The notes: a model not told the origin generated them from the sequence alone. Shown: positions 29,729 through 38,499, counted from the stretch's first letter. The stretch is 54,890 nt of DNA from Gallionella sp. (GCA_023259035.1 JAHFRA010000019.1:1-54890); one strand, 5' to 3'. A program made the numbers and translations.

Positions 29729-30425
29729 TTAGGTTATTTCCTTAGTGGATGCACAAGATGCACAACAACCATCCTCCCGCATACAACGACATAGACCTAC
29801 ACCCAGTAGGGCGCCTAAAGTCGGTGCCACAAGGTAAAGCCAGAGGCTGGCAAACTGGCCTGAAACCAAAGCGGGCGCTAATGATCGGAAAGGATTCATC
29901 GAAGCGCCACAAATGGGGCCAGCGAAAAGCGCCTCCAGCGCGATAATGGAGCCGACCACAATCCCGGCGGTGATACCGCGCTCTCGTGCGCCGCTGGACA
30001 CTCTCAAAATAACAAACATCAGGATGGCGGTAAGCACCAACTCAAGAACAAATGACTGAGCGTCAGACCCGGCGGGCCGCGTTGCCCCCAGCGAGGCATG
30101 GGACGGGAAAAGCCCCCCGCAACAGCAAACTGGCTGCGAGCGCGCCGAAGCTCTGGCTCACGATGTAAGGCAAAACAAGCCGCCCGCTGAATCGGTGAGC
30201 GGCGAAGAAACCAATCGTGACGGCAGGATTCAGATGCGCGCCGGAGATGTCGCCGACGGCGTAAATCATGGCCAGAACCACAAGGCCAAAAGTGAGCGCA
30301 ATGCCAACGTGAGTAATGGAGCCGCCGGAAACATCGTTGATGACGATGGCGCCCGTCCCGGCAAAGACGAGGCAGAATGTGCCGAAACACTCTGCCAAGA
30401 ACTTTCTCATTTCGTTATCTTTCAT
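29729..30425 (-). pseudogene. Aquaporin / glycerol-facilitator family channel, frameshifted
   Basis: Two frames together encode one MIP channel. The first half (start [10 protein letters not shown] at 30425) contains the NPA motif [10 protein letters not shown]; the second half contains CGASMNPFRSLAPAL, where the usual NPAR reads NPFR. The total is 697 bases, one too many for a single frame. Removing one G from the G6 run on the minus strand (C6 at 30113-30118) joins the halves into [15 protein letters not shown], as expected for the family. The arsM stop is 11 bases upstream, so the channel may have carried arsenite or methylated arsenic. The C-terminus is cysteine-rich (CCASC). Confidence 0.85.
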
Positions 30426-30436
30426 TTTTGCTCTGT

Positions 30437-31474
30437 TCAGCAGCAACCGGAAGTGGCTGAGCTTTTGTCTTGCACAAACGGTATGTCGCTGCCGCAACCG
30501 GGAAATATTCCGTAGTGCCGGTTAAAGTCACCGATAAACTCGAAGTGTGGCAGGAAGCGTGTGTCATGCAGCATGCGCCAAGTGTTGCCGCATACCGGGA
30601 AGACACGTCCGGTTTCGATGTCGTGATGCCCGTCGAGGACAAAGCGATGCGCATGATCGGGTATCGTGCCGCGATAGATCACGGCCTGCCCGTAATCCTC
30701 GCAAGCCGATTCCAGCCCATCCAGTTTGAACAGCCGATAAGTGGCCGAGTAAAAACGCAGGTTACCCACGCGTGGCGCGAGCTTCGGATCGGTTATATCC
30801 AGCGTGCGGCTTTCGGCCAGACGCGGATCAGCAAACCCATGGCGATGCGCCAGCCGCAAAAAATCGTTCCAGTACAGCGCACCGCCCAAGCATTCGCCGT
30901 ACAGCACAGGATCGTTGCGTACCGCGTCAGGCACTCTGCGGTCGGCATAGACATCCGAGAAATAAAATTCGCCGCCCGGTTTGAGCAGGCGGTGGACTTC
31001 GCGCAATACCGCATCTTTATCGGGTGATAGATTGATCACGCAGTTCGACACGATGACATCGAAGCTGCCGCTTTCCAACCCGAGCTCGTCGAGCTTCTCG
31101 ATATAGCCCTGCTTGAACATGACGTTATCAAAACCAAACGCCTCGGCGTGATAAGCGCGATAGCTTTCCGCAACCGCGAGCTGTTCTTCCGTCATATCCA
31201 CACCGACCACTTGGCCACGCGCCCCAGCCAGTTGCGCCAGCGCATAGACATCCCGACCGGAGCCGCTGCCCAAATCCAGCACTCGACAGCCTTCCAGCAG
31301 CGGCGGGCAAACCAGACCACAGCCGTAGTAGCGCGACATCACTTCAGGGTGAATACGCGCCAGTAGCGGCTTGAGCCAGTCCGGCACATTTGACGCATCG
31401 CAACAGGCAGAGGTCTTCAGGTCATCTGAAGTCTTGAGCTGCTTTCCGTAATAATCCTTGACGATTTCATGCAT
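30437..31474 (-). CDS. arsM: Arsenite S-adenosylmethionine methyltransferase
   Basis: 345 residues. SAM motif [15 protein letters not shown] (65-79) and GVDMTEEQL near 91. Conserved cysteines are C145 in [12 protein letters not shown] and C195 in GECLGGAL, which match the As(III)-binding cysteines of ArsM; an N-terminal CC pair (C24-C25) and C63 may supply others. It turns arsenite into mono-, di- and trimethylated forms, detoxifying arsenic and supplying dimethylarsenic for arsenosugars. The aquaporin follows 11 bases later. A 15-base leader motif shared with the flavoprotein gene lies just upstream. Confidence 0.95.
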   Translation of the reverse strand: MHEIVKDYYGKQLKTSDDLKTSACCDASNVPDWLKPLLARIHPEVMSRYYGCGLVCPPLLEGCRVLDLGSGSGRDVYALAQLAGARGQVVGVDMTEEQLAVAESYRAYHAEAFGFDNVMFKQGYIEKLDELGLESGSFDVIVSNCVINLSPDKDAVLREVHRLLKPGGEFYFSDVYADRRVPDAVRNDPVLYGECLGGALYWNDFLRLAHRHGFADPRLAESRTLDITDPKLAPRVGNLRFYSATYRLFKLDGLESACEDYGQAVIYRGTIPDHAHRFVLDGHHDIETGRVFPVCGNTWRMLHDTRFLPHFEFIGDFNRHYGIFPGCGSDIPFVQDKSSATSGCC

Positions 31475-31484
31475 GGTATTCCCC

Positions 31485-31499
31485 TGAAATAATTGTATG
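31485..31499 (-). promoter_or_regulatory. Leader motif upstream of arsM (copy 1)
   Basis: The 15 bases read on the plus strand as TGAAATAATTGTATG and lie ten bases before the arsM start. The identical 15-mer occurs before the flavoprotein gene at 33184-33198. It contains ATAATTGTAT and may be part of a shared operator or leader. No fuller promoter can be assigned. Confidence 0.45.
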
Positions 31500-31742
31500 C
31501 TGATGATGCTATAAGAGCCAAACAGACTGAAGACAGCTTACCGTTTAGCCGAAAAAGCAGGCGCTACACCTGACCACAAAACGAAAACCAAAATATCCAG
31601 TGTGGGCACGCTCTCCGGTATTGTCGGTATCCACGCTCAAACCGCATGAACGATTTGATGGTGAGGGCAGATGAGCGCCAGATATCTGTTCTACCAAGGT
31701 CTGCGGCGTCCTGCTTTGACAAACGCCTACCGAGCTTCCTGT

Positions 31743-33170
31743 TTACCGCATGAACTTCTTCAGCAATTTGATAAACGGGTTGTTCCCCATTTTTGCGGCA
31801 TAGTGGTATTTCGAGGGCTGCCGTATAACATCGGAGTAGCTGGGATACAGGTGGATCGCCTGCCATATCCGCCCAAAGGGTATATTGAAATGTTTCGCCA
31901 GCTGTATTTCGTGCAGCACCTCGGAGGCATGCATGCCGAGTATGTGGGCGCCGATGATTTTCCCCTTTTTGTCCAGAATGATCTTGCTCATGCCGAATTC
32001 TTCAATGTCCGTCCGCGCCCTGTCGATCTTGCTGTAATCGAAACGGAGCACATCGATCTCATCGCCGTGTGTGGCTCTCGCTTCCTCTTCTGTAAATCCC
32101 GCGTGCGCCAGTTCCGGATCGGTAAAGGTACTCCAGATCGCGTCGCTGTAATCGGCACGCCTTTTTACCGGCAAAAACGCGTTGGTGCAGGCGAGGATAG
32201 ACTGGTATTCCGCCATGTGGCTGAAACGGTACGGCCCGGTGACATCGCCGCATGCGTATATGTTGTCCGCTGCGGTCCGCAGCCATTCGTCCACCTCAAT
32301 GCCGTTGCTGTTGTAGCGGACTCCCGCTTTTTCGAGGCCGAGCTCGTCCGTGTTCGGTTTTCGCCCCGAGGCGATAAAAATGCTTTGCGCGCTGATGTCT
32401 TTGCGCTGGCCGTTCTGTGTTTCAACAGTAAGAGTTATTTGCGATTTATCGGCTGACAGCTTAACCGCTTTGGCCGACGTTATGATGTTCAGCCCTTCGC
32501 CACGCATCTTGCCTGCCAGCATTTCCGAAAGCTCACGATCCTCCCGGAAAAGTATCCGGTCAAACTTTTCCACCACCGTGGTCTCAACGCCCAGCCGGTT
32601 GAAGGCCGACGCCAACTCTATCCCGATGGGGCCGCCGCCGAGAACCACCATCGAGCGCGGCAGCGTGTCGAGGGAGAACACCGTGTTGTTGGTGAGATAG
32701 GGTGTTTTGTCTATTCCTTCGATGACGGGAATGAGCGGGCTGGATCCGGTGGCAATGATAATCTTGTTCGCGGTGACCGCTTTGCCGTCCATCACGACCG
32801 TATGGTTGTCCGTAAACCGTGGGGTGCCGAATGAGAGGTCGATTCCCAGCGCCTTGAAGCTTGCGGGTAGATGGGTGTTGTAAACCTTTTCAACGATGGA
32901 GCGGACATGCTGCATTACGCCGCCAGTGTTGACGGAGATGGGGGCATCAGTCCGAAGGCCCAATGTGTCTAGATGTTTCAGTTCGTGCGCGGCTTTAGCG
33001 GTTCTGATGAGCGCCTTGCTCGGCACGCAGCCGAAGTTGGTGCATTCCCCGCCCAGCTTCCCTTTTTCAATCACCGCAACGCTTTTGCCGAAGCCCCGCG
33101 CCACTTTGGAAGCAACCAACCCGGCCGCGCCGCCGCCAAGAATTATCAAGTCGTAGTCGAACTTAGCCAT
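31743..33170 (-). CDS. MerA/dihydrolipoamide-dehydrogenase-like flavoprotein disulfide reductase
   Basis: 475 residues. FAD motif LGGGAAGLVAS near 11, redox-active pair in GGECTNFGCVPSK (C43, C48), NAD(P)-binding VLGGGPIGIELA near 178, and ACGDVTG near 312. At the end the usual HAHPT is replaced by IHLYPSYSD, and the C-terminal CC pair of MerA is missing, so mercury reduction is unlikely. Such flavoproteins often accompany TVP38 and arsenosugar genes. Substrate unknown; reduction of an oxidised arsenic or thiol intermediate would be a guess. The gene has the same leader motif as arsM. Confidence 0.88.
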   Translation of the reverse strand: MAKFDYDLIILGGGAAGLVASKVARGFGKSVAVIEKGKLGGECTNFGCVPSKALIRTAKAAHELKHLDTLGLRTDAPISVNTGGVMQHVRSIVEKVYNTHLPASFKALGIDLSFGTPRFTDNHTVVMDGKAVTANKIIIATGSSPLIPVIEGIDKTPYLTNNTVFSLDTLPRSMVVLGGGPIGIELASAFNRLGVETTVVEKFDRILFREDRELSEMLAGKMRGEGLNIITSAKAVKLSADKSQITLTVETQNGQRKDISAQSIFIASGRKPNTDELGLEKAGVRYNSNGIEVDEWLRTAADNIYACGDVTGPYRFSHMAEYQSILACTNAFLPVKRRADYSDAIWSTFTDPELAHAGFTEEEARATHGDEIDVLRFDYSKIDRARTDIEEFGMSKIILDKKGKIIGAHILGMHASEVLHEIQLAKHFNIPFGRIWQAIHLYPSYSDVIRQPSKYHYAAKMGNNPFIKLLKKFMR

Positions 33171-33183
33171 CTTTGCTTTTCCT

Positions 33184-33198
33184 TGAAATAATTGTATG
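33184..33198 (-). promoter_or_regulatory. Leader motif upstream of the flavoprotein gene (copy 2)
   Basis: Identical to the 15-mer at 31485-31499 and 13 bases before the start codon. An AAGGAA ribosome site follows it on the minus strand, as AGGGGAA does in the arsM copy. Confidence 0.45.
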
Positions 33199-33221
33199 GT
33201 AATAAAGCTGGCGAGGTGAAA

Positions 33222-33881
33222 CTATACCTGTCTAATTTCTGGCACATCCCATTCCGCGATGCCGTCCCGCAAATGTGCAGATTTAAAACCTTCTTTGCGT
33301 AGTAGCTTTACTGCATCTACCGCCATCAGACAATAAGGGCCACGGCAATAGGCGACTATTGGCCTATCTTTTGGTAGTTCCGCAAGTCGTTGGCGCAGCT
33401 CATCAATCGGAATGGAACGGGCAAATGGAAGGTGTGTCACCAGATACTCCTCCGTTGGTCGCACATCAATCACAACCACCTCCCCTCTGCGTGCCATCTT
33501 CATCAGCGTTTCACGATCATTGGGTATCAAATCGTTCGGTTGCGTAGCGATTTTCTGTAATTCTATTTGCAACTCAATCAGTCGATCTTCGGCTAGAGAA
33601 TGGATATGCACCCATAAATCGGCGACCGCTTTGTCGGCTAAGCGGTAAAGAATGTTTTTCCCTTGTCGCTCGGTTTCAACCAGATGAGCGCCCCGCAACT
33701 CGCGCAGGTGGGCACTGGCCAGCTTCATGCTGATAGAAGCCTCACGCGCAAGTGTTTCCACCGTTTTTTCACCCTGACAAAGCAACTCAATCAATTCCAG
33801 CCGCTTGGGGCTTGAGAATACCTTGCCAATCCGCGCCACCTGTTCATAAAGCAGGTCTTTTATCTTGCGTGCGTCTTTCAC
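33222..33881 (-). CDS. ArsR-family regulator fused to a rhodanese domain
   Basis: 219 residues. A winged helix domain occupies about 10-100 (LYEQVARIGKVFSSPKRLELIELL, then ASISMKLASAHLRELRGAHLV), and a rhodanese domain about 125-215 (VVIDVRPTEEY, active loop AYCRGPYCLMA with a Cys at the catalytic position and a second four residues later). The DNA-binding part has no obvious CVC arsenic site, so the effector may be a sulfane sulfur or persulfide rather than arsenite. It is divergent from the DsrE gene across a region with perfect palindromes, where it probably binds. Confidence 0.92.
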   Translation of the reverse strand: MKDARKIKDLLYEQVARIGKVFSSPKRLELIELLCQGEKTVETLAREASISMKLASAHLRELRGAHLVETERQGKNILYRLADKAVADLWVHIHSLAEDRLIELQIELQKIATQPNDLIPNDRETLMKMARRGEVVVIDVRPTEEYLVTHLPFARSIPIDELRQRLAELPKDRPIVAYCRGPYCLMAVDAVKLLRKEGFKSAHLRDGIAEWDVPEIRQV

Positions 33882-33930
33882 TATAACAATCCGGTAATCA
33901 TTTGATTAAGAATTATAGCAACAAACACTC

Positions 33931-33950
33931 TGTCAATGATTCCATTGACA
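33931..33950. promoter_or_regulatory. Palindromic operator overlapping divergent -35 boxes
   Basis: TGTCAATG and CATTGACA form perfect 8-bp arms around four bases. The palindrome contains TTGACA on both strands: the plus-strand copy is the -35 of the DsrE promoter, the minus-strand copy could serve the regulator gene. ArsR-type repressors bind such short palindromes. Confidence 0.6.
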
Positions 33951-33973
33951 TCTTGTGCAGATACTGCTTTAAT
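33945..33973 (+). promoter_or_regulatory. Sigma-70-type promoter of the DsrE gene
   Basis: TTGACA (33945-33950), a 17-base spacer and TTTAAT (33968-33973), close to the consensus. The DsrE start codon is at 34015. It is flanked on both sides by palindromes. Confidence 0.7.
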
Positions 33974-33995
33974 CAATCTAACAACAATTAGATTG
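33974..33995. promoter_or_regulatory. Second palindromic operator at the DsrE transcription start
   Basis: CAATCTAA (33974-33981) and TTAGATTG (33988-33995) are perfect 8-bp inverted arms six bases apart, directly after the -10 box. Binding here would block transcription initiation. A nested AACAAT/ATTGTT palindrome lies at 33983-33997, and TAATCA/TGATTA at 33895-33908 on the regulator side. Confidence 0.6.
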
Positions 33996-34014
33996 TTATT
34001 ACTACGGGGAGATT

Positions 34015-34374
34015 ATGAAATACCTGATGATCCTGAACGATGCTCCTTATGGGTCGAAGCGCAGCTACAACGCATTACGACTTGCGCGTTCTCTGCTCAA
34101 GACGTGCGAAGCGCGGGTCAATATGTTCCTTGTCGGTGATGCGACGACGGCATGCGCCAAACGTGGGCAAAAGGTGCGGCAGGGTTATTACAACATCGGT
34201 GACATGCTGGGCATGGTGGCGCGTAATGGCGGCGAAATCGGTGCATGCGGCAGTTGCCTCGATGCGCGCGGCATTGCTGCAGAGGAGCTTATCGAGGGCG
34301 CGTCGCGAAGCACTATGGATCAGCTCACAACGTGGACACAGCGGGCCGATAAAGTCCTCGTTTTTAGGGGGTGA
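34015..34374 (+). CDS. DsrE-family sulfur-relay-like protein
   Basis: 119 residues of the DsrE/DsrF fold: MKYLMILNDAPYGSKRSYNA at the N-terminus, VNMFLVGDATTACA near 35 and GACGSCLDARGI near 77, which has the conserved cysteine region. Such proteins bind or transfer sulfur as a persulfide on cysteine. A GGGGAG ribosome site is seven bases from the start. Placed opposite a rhodanese-type regulator, it probably takes part in handling sulfane sulfur. Hexameric TusBCD-type membership is not supported since partner genes are missing. Confidence 0.9.
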   Translation: MKYLMILNDAPYGSKRSYNALRLARSLLKTCEARVNMFLVGDATTACAKRGQKVRQGYYNIGDMLGMVARNGGEIGACGSCLDARGIAAEELIEGASRSTMDQLTTWTQRADKVLVFRG

Positions 34375-34455
34375 GATGGGTCGCACGGTATTAGTATCGC
34401 GCGCCATAGTCACTTTAATGCAACGTAAAACATGGTTGGCTTGGGGGCTTTAGTT

Positions 34456-35076
34456 ATGGATCGCAAGCAACATTGGGAGCGGGTCTATGCCACCAAGGCA
34501 TCTGACTCGGTGAGTTGGTTTCAGGAGCATGCAGATCAATCTCTGCGACTGATACACAATACAGGGCTTGGTAAAGATTCGGCCATTATCGATGTGGGGG
34601 GTGGCGCCTCTACACTGGTTAATGATCTTGCGGCAGAAGGCTATACCGACCTGACAGTGCTTGACCTGTCAGCGGAGGCGCTCATTGTTGCAAAGCAGCG
34701 TTTAGGGAAATATGCGGATGCTGTGCATTGGATGGAAAGCGACGTTACACGGGCGGAATTTCCCATTCACCGATTTGACATTTGGCATGACCGTGCCGTG
34801 TTTCATTTTCTGACTGATCCGGCTGACCGCCATGCTTATGTTGAACGGGTTATGCGTTCAGTTCGTCCGGGCGGTCATGTGGTCGTTGCTACTTTTGCCG
34901 AAAATGGCCCGGAAAAATGCAGTGGCTTGCCTGTGGTGAGATATCAGCCTGAAAGCCTGCACGCCGAATTCGGAGATGCGTTTCTATTGGTTGAGCATGA
35001 AAAGGAAGCTCACCACACTCCGTCCGGCGCGGTTCAGCAGTTTGTCTATTGCTATTGCCGCAAGGGTAATAGCTAG
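34456..35076 (+). CDS. Class I SAM-dependent methyltransferase
   Basis: 206 residues from the start at 34456 (MDRKQHWERVYATK). Rossmann motifs: AIIDVGGGASTLVNDL near 45, LTVLDLSAEAL near 68, FDIWHDRAVFHFLTDP near 107 and RSVRPGGHVVVATF near 137. The group resembles thiopurine/tellurite-type methyltransferases, which modify small molecules. Its place in an arsenic gene block suggests methylation of a metalloid or thiol, but the substrate cannot be read from the sequence. It follows the DsrE gene by 81 bases. Confidence 0.85.
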   Translation: MDRKQHWERVYATKASDSVSWFQEHADQSLRLIHNTGLGKDSAIIDVGGGASTLVNDLAAEGYTDLTVLDLSAEALIVAKQRLGKYADAVHWMESDVTRAEFPIHRFDIWHDRAVFHFLTDPADRHAYVERVMRSVRPGGHVVVATFAENGPEKCSGLPVVRYQPESLHAEFGDAFLLVEHEKEAHHTPSGAVQQFVYCYCRKGNS

Positions 35077-35145
35077 CAATTACTGGCGTATAAAGCCACG
35101 GCAATGATCAGGGGCTATCGTGATTCTTTACTATTGTGACATTCC

Positions 35146-36402
35146 ATGAGGTTTGTCCGTAACAAGAAAACCGTAGTTGTTGGCATCTTCTTGGTCGCCT
35201 TGATCACGTTCCTGGCTTGGCGACTGTTCCGGCCGATGAACGTCTTCGTGGTATCGGAGGTGTTTGAGCGTCCGGTCTTAACTGCCGGAATACCCCCATC
35301 GCTCCAGTCCTTAAGCGCTAACGGCTGTGCCGGTTGCCATCGGGAGTTTTACGAAGAGTGGTCGACGAGCATCCACAGCCAAGCTTGGACCGATCCCTAT
35401 TTTCAGGTGGATTGGGCGTTTGACGGCAAACCGCAAGTCTGCAAGAACTGCCATATCCCGCTCGATCGCCAGCAGGAATACAAGGTCGTTGGATTCAGCG
35501 ACAAGGATAAATGGCAACCCATCCTGGAGCCTAATCCGGCGTTTGATGCGCAACTGCAGCATGAGGGCGTCACCTGTGCAGCCTGCCACCTCCGGAATGG
35601 CAATATTCTCGGGCCTTACGGCAGCGGGAGCACGGCGCATCCCGTGGAAAAACTCGCCAATCCCAACGAAGTCTGCTTCAAATGTCACGTCGTGGGCGGA
35701 AATCGTTGGGACACGTTTCTCCGGTTCCCGCCATGTGGAACCGTTGCCGAGATTCGTAACACCCCCGGCGCGACAACGGGCGTCCCACCTGTTGCTGTGA
35801 GCGGCACCGTTGGCCGCGAAGCCGTCGGGCCGGGCAACGCGACGCCCGACTGCGTCCAATGCCACATGCCGCTCGCTGAACGACCCCTGATCACGGGCGG
35901 GCAGGTCCGGACGGTGCACAAACATCTGTGGCGCGGCGGGCACGATCCGGAAATGGTGAAACAAGGACTGGACGCTGCACTTCGCGAAGCGCCAAAACCT
36001 TCACCTGACAAACACTCCTTTACGTTGACGCTAACCAATGCCGGGGCAGCGCATTATCTTCCGACCGGGACGCCGGATCGACACCTGACTGCATCCATCC
36101 GTCTGTTGGATCGCAATGGTGCCGTACTGCGCGAAGACCACCATACCCTGAAGCGGAGCGTCCTGTGGCGTCCCTTTATCATCGATCTGCGGGATACCCG
36201 CTTGCCGCGATGGCAGCCGAGAGTCTTCCAGTTTGATGTCGATCCCCATCGCGATCCAACGGCGGTGGCGGCAGAAGCGCAGGTGCAGTATCACCTGCTC
36301 GACGAAGACCGCAGACGGCGAATCGGCTATGAGAACAAGGAGCCAATTGCCTATGATGTGTTTCGCGCCCGTATCTCTCTAAATCGAGAGAAGACAAATT
36401 GA
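35146..36402 (+). CDS. Membrane-anchored pentahaem c-type cytochrome, cytochrome c554-like
   Basis: 418 residues. One N-terminal helix (about 9-27) anchors a periplasmic domain with five CXXCH motifs: CAGCH at 61, CKNCH at 99, CAACH at 144, CFKCH at 177 and CVQCH at 236. The C-terminal 150 residues have no haem motif and look like a beta-sandwich (HSFTLTLTNAGAAHYLPTGTP). The first part recalls the cytochrome c554 family. It should transfer electrons between the membrane and a periplasmic partner. It ends 84 bases from the convergent arsenosugar genes. Confidence 0.9.
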   Translation: MRFVRNKKTVVVGIFLVALITFLAWRLFRPMNVFVVSEVFERPVLTAGIPPSLQSLSANGCAGCHREFYEEWSTSIHSQAWTDPYFQVDWAFDGKPQVCKNCHIPLDRQQEYKVVGFSDKDKWQPILEPNPAFDAQLQHEGVTCAACHLRNGNILGPYGSGSTAHPVEKLANPNEVCFKCHVVGGNRWDTFLRFPPCGTVAEIRNTPGATTGVPPVAVSGTVGREAVGPGNATPDCVQCHMPLAERPLITGGQVRTVHKHLWRGGHDPEMVKQGLDAALREAPKPSPDKHSFTLTLTNAGAAHYLPTGTPDRHLTASIRLLDRNGAVLREDHHTLKRSVLWRPFIIDLRDTRLPRWQPRVFQFDVDPHRDPTAVAAEAQVQYHLLDEDRRRRIGYENKEPIAYDVFRARISLNREKTN

Positions 36403-36485
36403 CTATCACAGGGCAGAAAAAGCGGTACCGGAAGCGCGATGGCGCCGATTTACCTCAATTGCGATGGCCGCTACGCCGCAGCATC

Positions 36486-37100
36486 TCACCTCCATTGTTC
36501 GGGTAAGTATTTCAAATCCTGCGGCTCATCCACATCGTGCAGCATCTGCCCGACATGCACCGACCAGCCGAGTTGTCCGATGCGTGCAAGGGTTGTGTTG
36601 GCAACGGCATCGGTACTCCACGGCATATCGCTGAACAGGAATGGACTGAATCTCTGTAGTCCCAGCAGCGCATAGCCGCCATCTGATGTGCAATGAATAA
36701 CCGCATCGTGTTTATGCAGCGCTTGCGCGGCTTCGCGCAGCAAGCCGCCGGACATTTCCGCGCAATCCGTGCCGATCAATACAACCCGTTCAGCGTTGGC
36801 CAGCGAACGTTCTGCGGCCAGCGCCAACCGCGCGCCGAGATCGCCTTCGCCCTGATCGGATATCTCGATGCCTGCCGGAAATTGAACGCCGCGCCATGCG
36901 GGATGCCATGCGGGATGACTGATAGCCGGCGTGACACACAATTCGACCGTGCCGATCTTTGCGGCAATAGCCTCGTGCAGCGTGTTGAGCAGCATCCGCT
37001 GCGCCAGTTCGGCAGCACCCGTCGCGCCCAGCGCCGGTATCAGGCGCGTCTTGGCAAAACCGGGCAGGGGCGCTTTGGCAAAAATAATTATCCTGGTCAT
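36486..37100 (-). CDS. Arsenosugar-associated glycosyltransferase, DUF2064 (TIGR04282 type)
   Basis: 204 residues with a nucleotidyl/glycosyltransferase-A fold: IIIFAKAPLPGFAKTRL at the start, GDLGARLALA near 86, VVLIGTDCAEMSG near 105 and SDGGYALLGL near 137. The family is named after its regular neighbourhood with arsS and arsM. It is thought to attach or activate the sugar part. The start overlaps the stop of the second glycosyltransferase in an ATGA, and the two are almost always paired. Confidence 0.92.
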   Translation of the reverse strand: MTRIIIFAKAPLPGFAKTRLIPALGATGAAELAQRMLLNTLHEAIAAKIGTVELCVTPAISHPAWHPAWRGVQFPAGIEISDQGEGDLGARLALAAERSLANAERVVLIGTDCAEMSGGLLREAAQALHKHDAVIHCTSDGGYALLGLQRFSPFLFSDMPWSTDAVANTTLARIGQLGWSVHVGQMLHDVDEPQDLKYLPEQWR

Positions 37101-37789
37101 CGGTATGACTTGGCCAGCTCACCGGCAGGCACTCCACGCCAGTATAGCCAGCGCAATCGCCACATCAACCATATCGCGCTCCACACTCCATGCGCCTCCC
37201 AACGGCGTCCGGAGGTGGTCACCCGGTCCGCCAGGCAAATCGGCCTGGATAGGGCCAACAGTCGCTTGGACAACTCGATATCCTCCATCAATGGCTGATC
37301 CGGGAACCCGCCCACTGACTCGAAGGCACGGCATGTCATAAACATGGCCTGATCGCCGGTGGCGATTCCGCTCATGCGCGAGCGCCAATTCATCAGGCTG
37401 GCGACCACTCGCAACATGAATGAACTGCCTGCAATACGTACATTAAAACGCCCCCATGCATGTTCGTTGGCTCCTCCGCCACGCCGAATGGCGGCTTCGA
37501 TGACATGTTCTGCGGAGTGTGGCAACACAGTGTCAGCATGCAGAAACAGCAAAACATCGCCTTGGGCGACGGCAGCACCTGCGTTCATTTGCCGCGCCCG
37601 ACCGCGCTCGCTGCAAATTACCTGTGCGCCCGCGCGTGAGGCTGCTTGCCGGGAGTCGTCCTCGCTGCCCCCGTCCACCACAATCACCTCACTGTCGCAC
37701 CCGCATAGTGACGCGAGATGCTCAAGCAAACCCGGCAAGCGTTCTGCTTCATTGAGTACCGGAATAATGATTGAGAGTCGCACTGCCAA
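37097..37789 (-). CDS. Arsenosugar-associated family 2 glycosyltransferase (TIGR04283 type)
   Basis: 230 residues of GT2: LSIIIPVLNEAERLPGLL near 5, EVIVVDGGSEDDS near 34, SERGRARQMNAGA near 60, LLFLHADTVLP near 80 (DxD), GDQAMF near 147 and PLMEDIELSKRL near 166. It has the wording typical of the TIGR04283 group, found in arsenosugar clusters. It acts in the cytoplasm or at the membrane. The TVP38 gene is 26 bases upstream on the same strand. Confidence 0.93.
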   Translation of the reverse strand: MAVRLSIIIPVLNEAERLPGLLEHLASLCGCDSEVIVVDGGSEDDSRQAASRAGAQVICSERGRARQMNAGAAVAQGDVLLFLHADTVLPHSAEHVIEAAIRRGGGANEHAWGRFNVRIAGSSFMLRVVASLMNWRSRMSGIATGDQAMFMTCRAFESVGGFPDQPLMEDIELSKRLLALSRPICLADRVTTSGRRWEAHGVWSAIWLMWRLRWLYWRGVPAGELAKSYR

Positions 37790-37815
37790 CTTTTAGGTAA
37801 TTGAAAATGATCGAG

Positions 37816-38490
37816 TCATAACTGAATCTTTTGAATCGCTCGGACAATCCATTTGGCAATCAACGGAAATACTCCAAGCAAAACGAAGGACAGCAGCACA
37901 CCTAGCGAAATTATGTCCGACAGATTATTGATGCGCGCCAATTGTGTACCGGCGTTCACATACACCAGTGTCCCGGCCAACATGCCCAACTGGCTAACCC
38001 AGAAGTAAGTGCGCGTAGGGATTTGAGTCAGGCCCATCAGCAGGTTAATCAGAAAAAACGGAAAGATCGGCACGAGGCGCAACATGAAAAGATAAAGTGC
38101 TCCATCCTCCGCCATGCCCTCGTTGATCCTTCTTAGCTTGTCGCCAAAATGGCGCTGGACAAAGTCGCGCAGCAAGTAGCGTGAGGTCAGAAATGCAAGT
38201 GTCGCGCCAATCGTTGACGCAAAAGACACCAACAGCGTGCCATACCAAAGACCGAATAAGGCACCCATTGCCAGTCCCATGACCGTTGCTCCCGGGAAGG
38301 ATAGCGCCACGACGACAACATAAAGCACAAAGGCAATAAGTGTAACCCGCCAAGGTGACTGCTCCAGCATGGCCGCAAATCTTCCCTGGCTCTCCTTGAG
38401 TGCGCCCAATGTCAGGTATTGGTCGAGACCCATGCCAAAAAACAGGGCGATGGCTGCGACCACCAACAGGGCAAGAATTGCTTTTTTCAC
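37816..38490 (-). CDS. TVP38/TMEM64 (DedA-like) membrane protein
   Basis: 224 residues and about six membrane segments. The signature FPGATVMGLAMGALFG near residue 65 and the re-entrant GATLAFLTSRYLLRD near 95 followed by FMLRLVPIFPFFLINLLMG near 135 are characteristic of the VTT domain. Such proteins are considered lipid or solute transporters. It is often encoded beside MerA-like flavoproteins and arsenosugar genes, as here. arsS lies nine bases upstream on the same strand. Confidence 0.92.
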   Translation of the reverse strand: MKKAILALLVVAAIALFFGMGLDQYLTLGALKESQGRFAAMLEQSPWRVTLIAFVLYVVVVALSFPGATVMGLAMGALFGLWYGTLLVSFASTIGATLAFLTSRYLLRDFVQRHFGDKLRRINEGMAEDGALYLFMLRLVPIFPFFLINLLMGLTQIPTRTYFWVSQLGMLAGTLVYVNAGTQLARINNLSDIISLGVLLSFVLLGVFPLIAKWIVRAIQKIQL

Positions 38491-38499
38491 ATCACCCGC

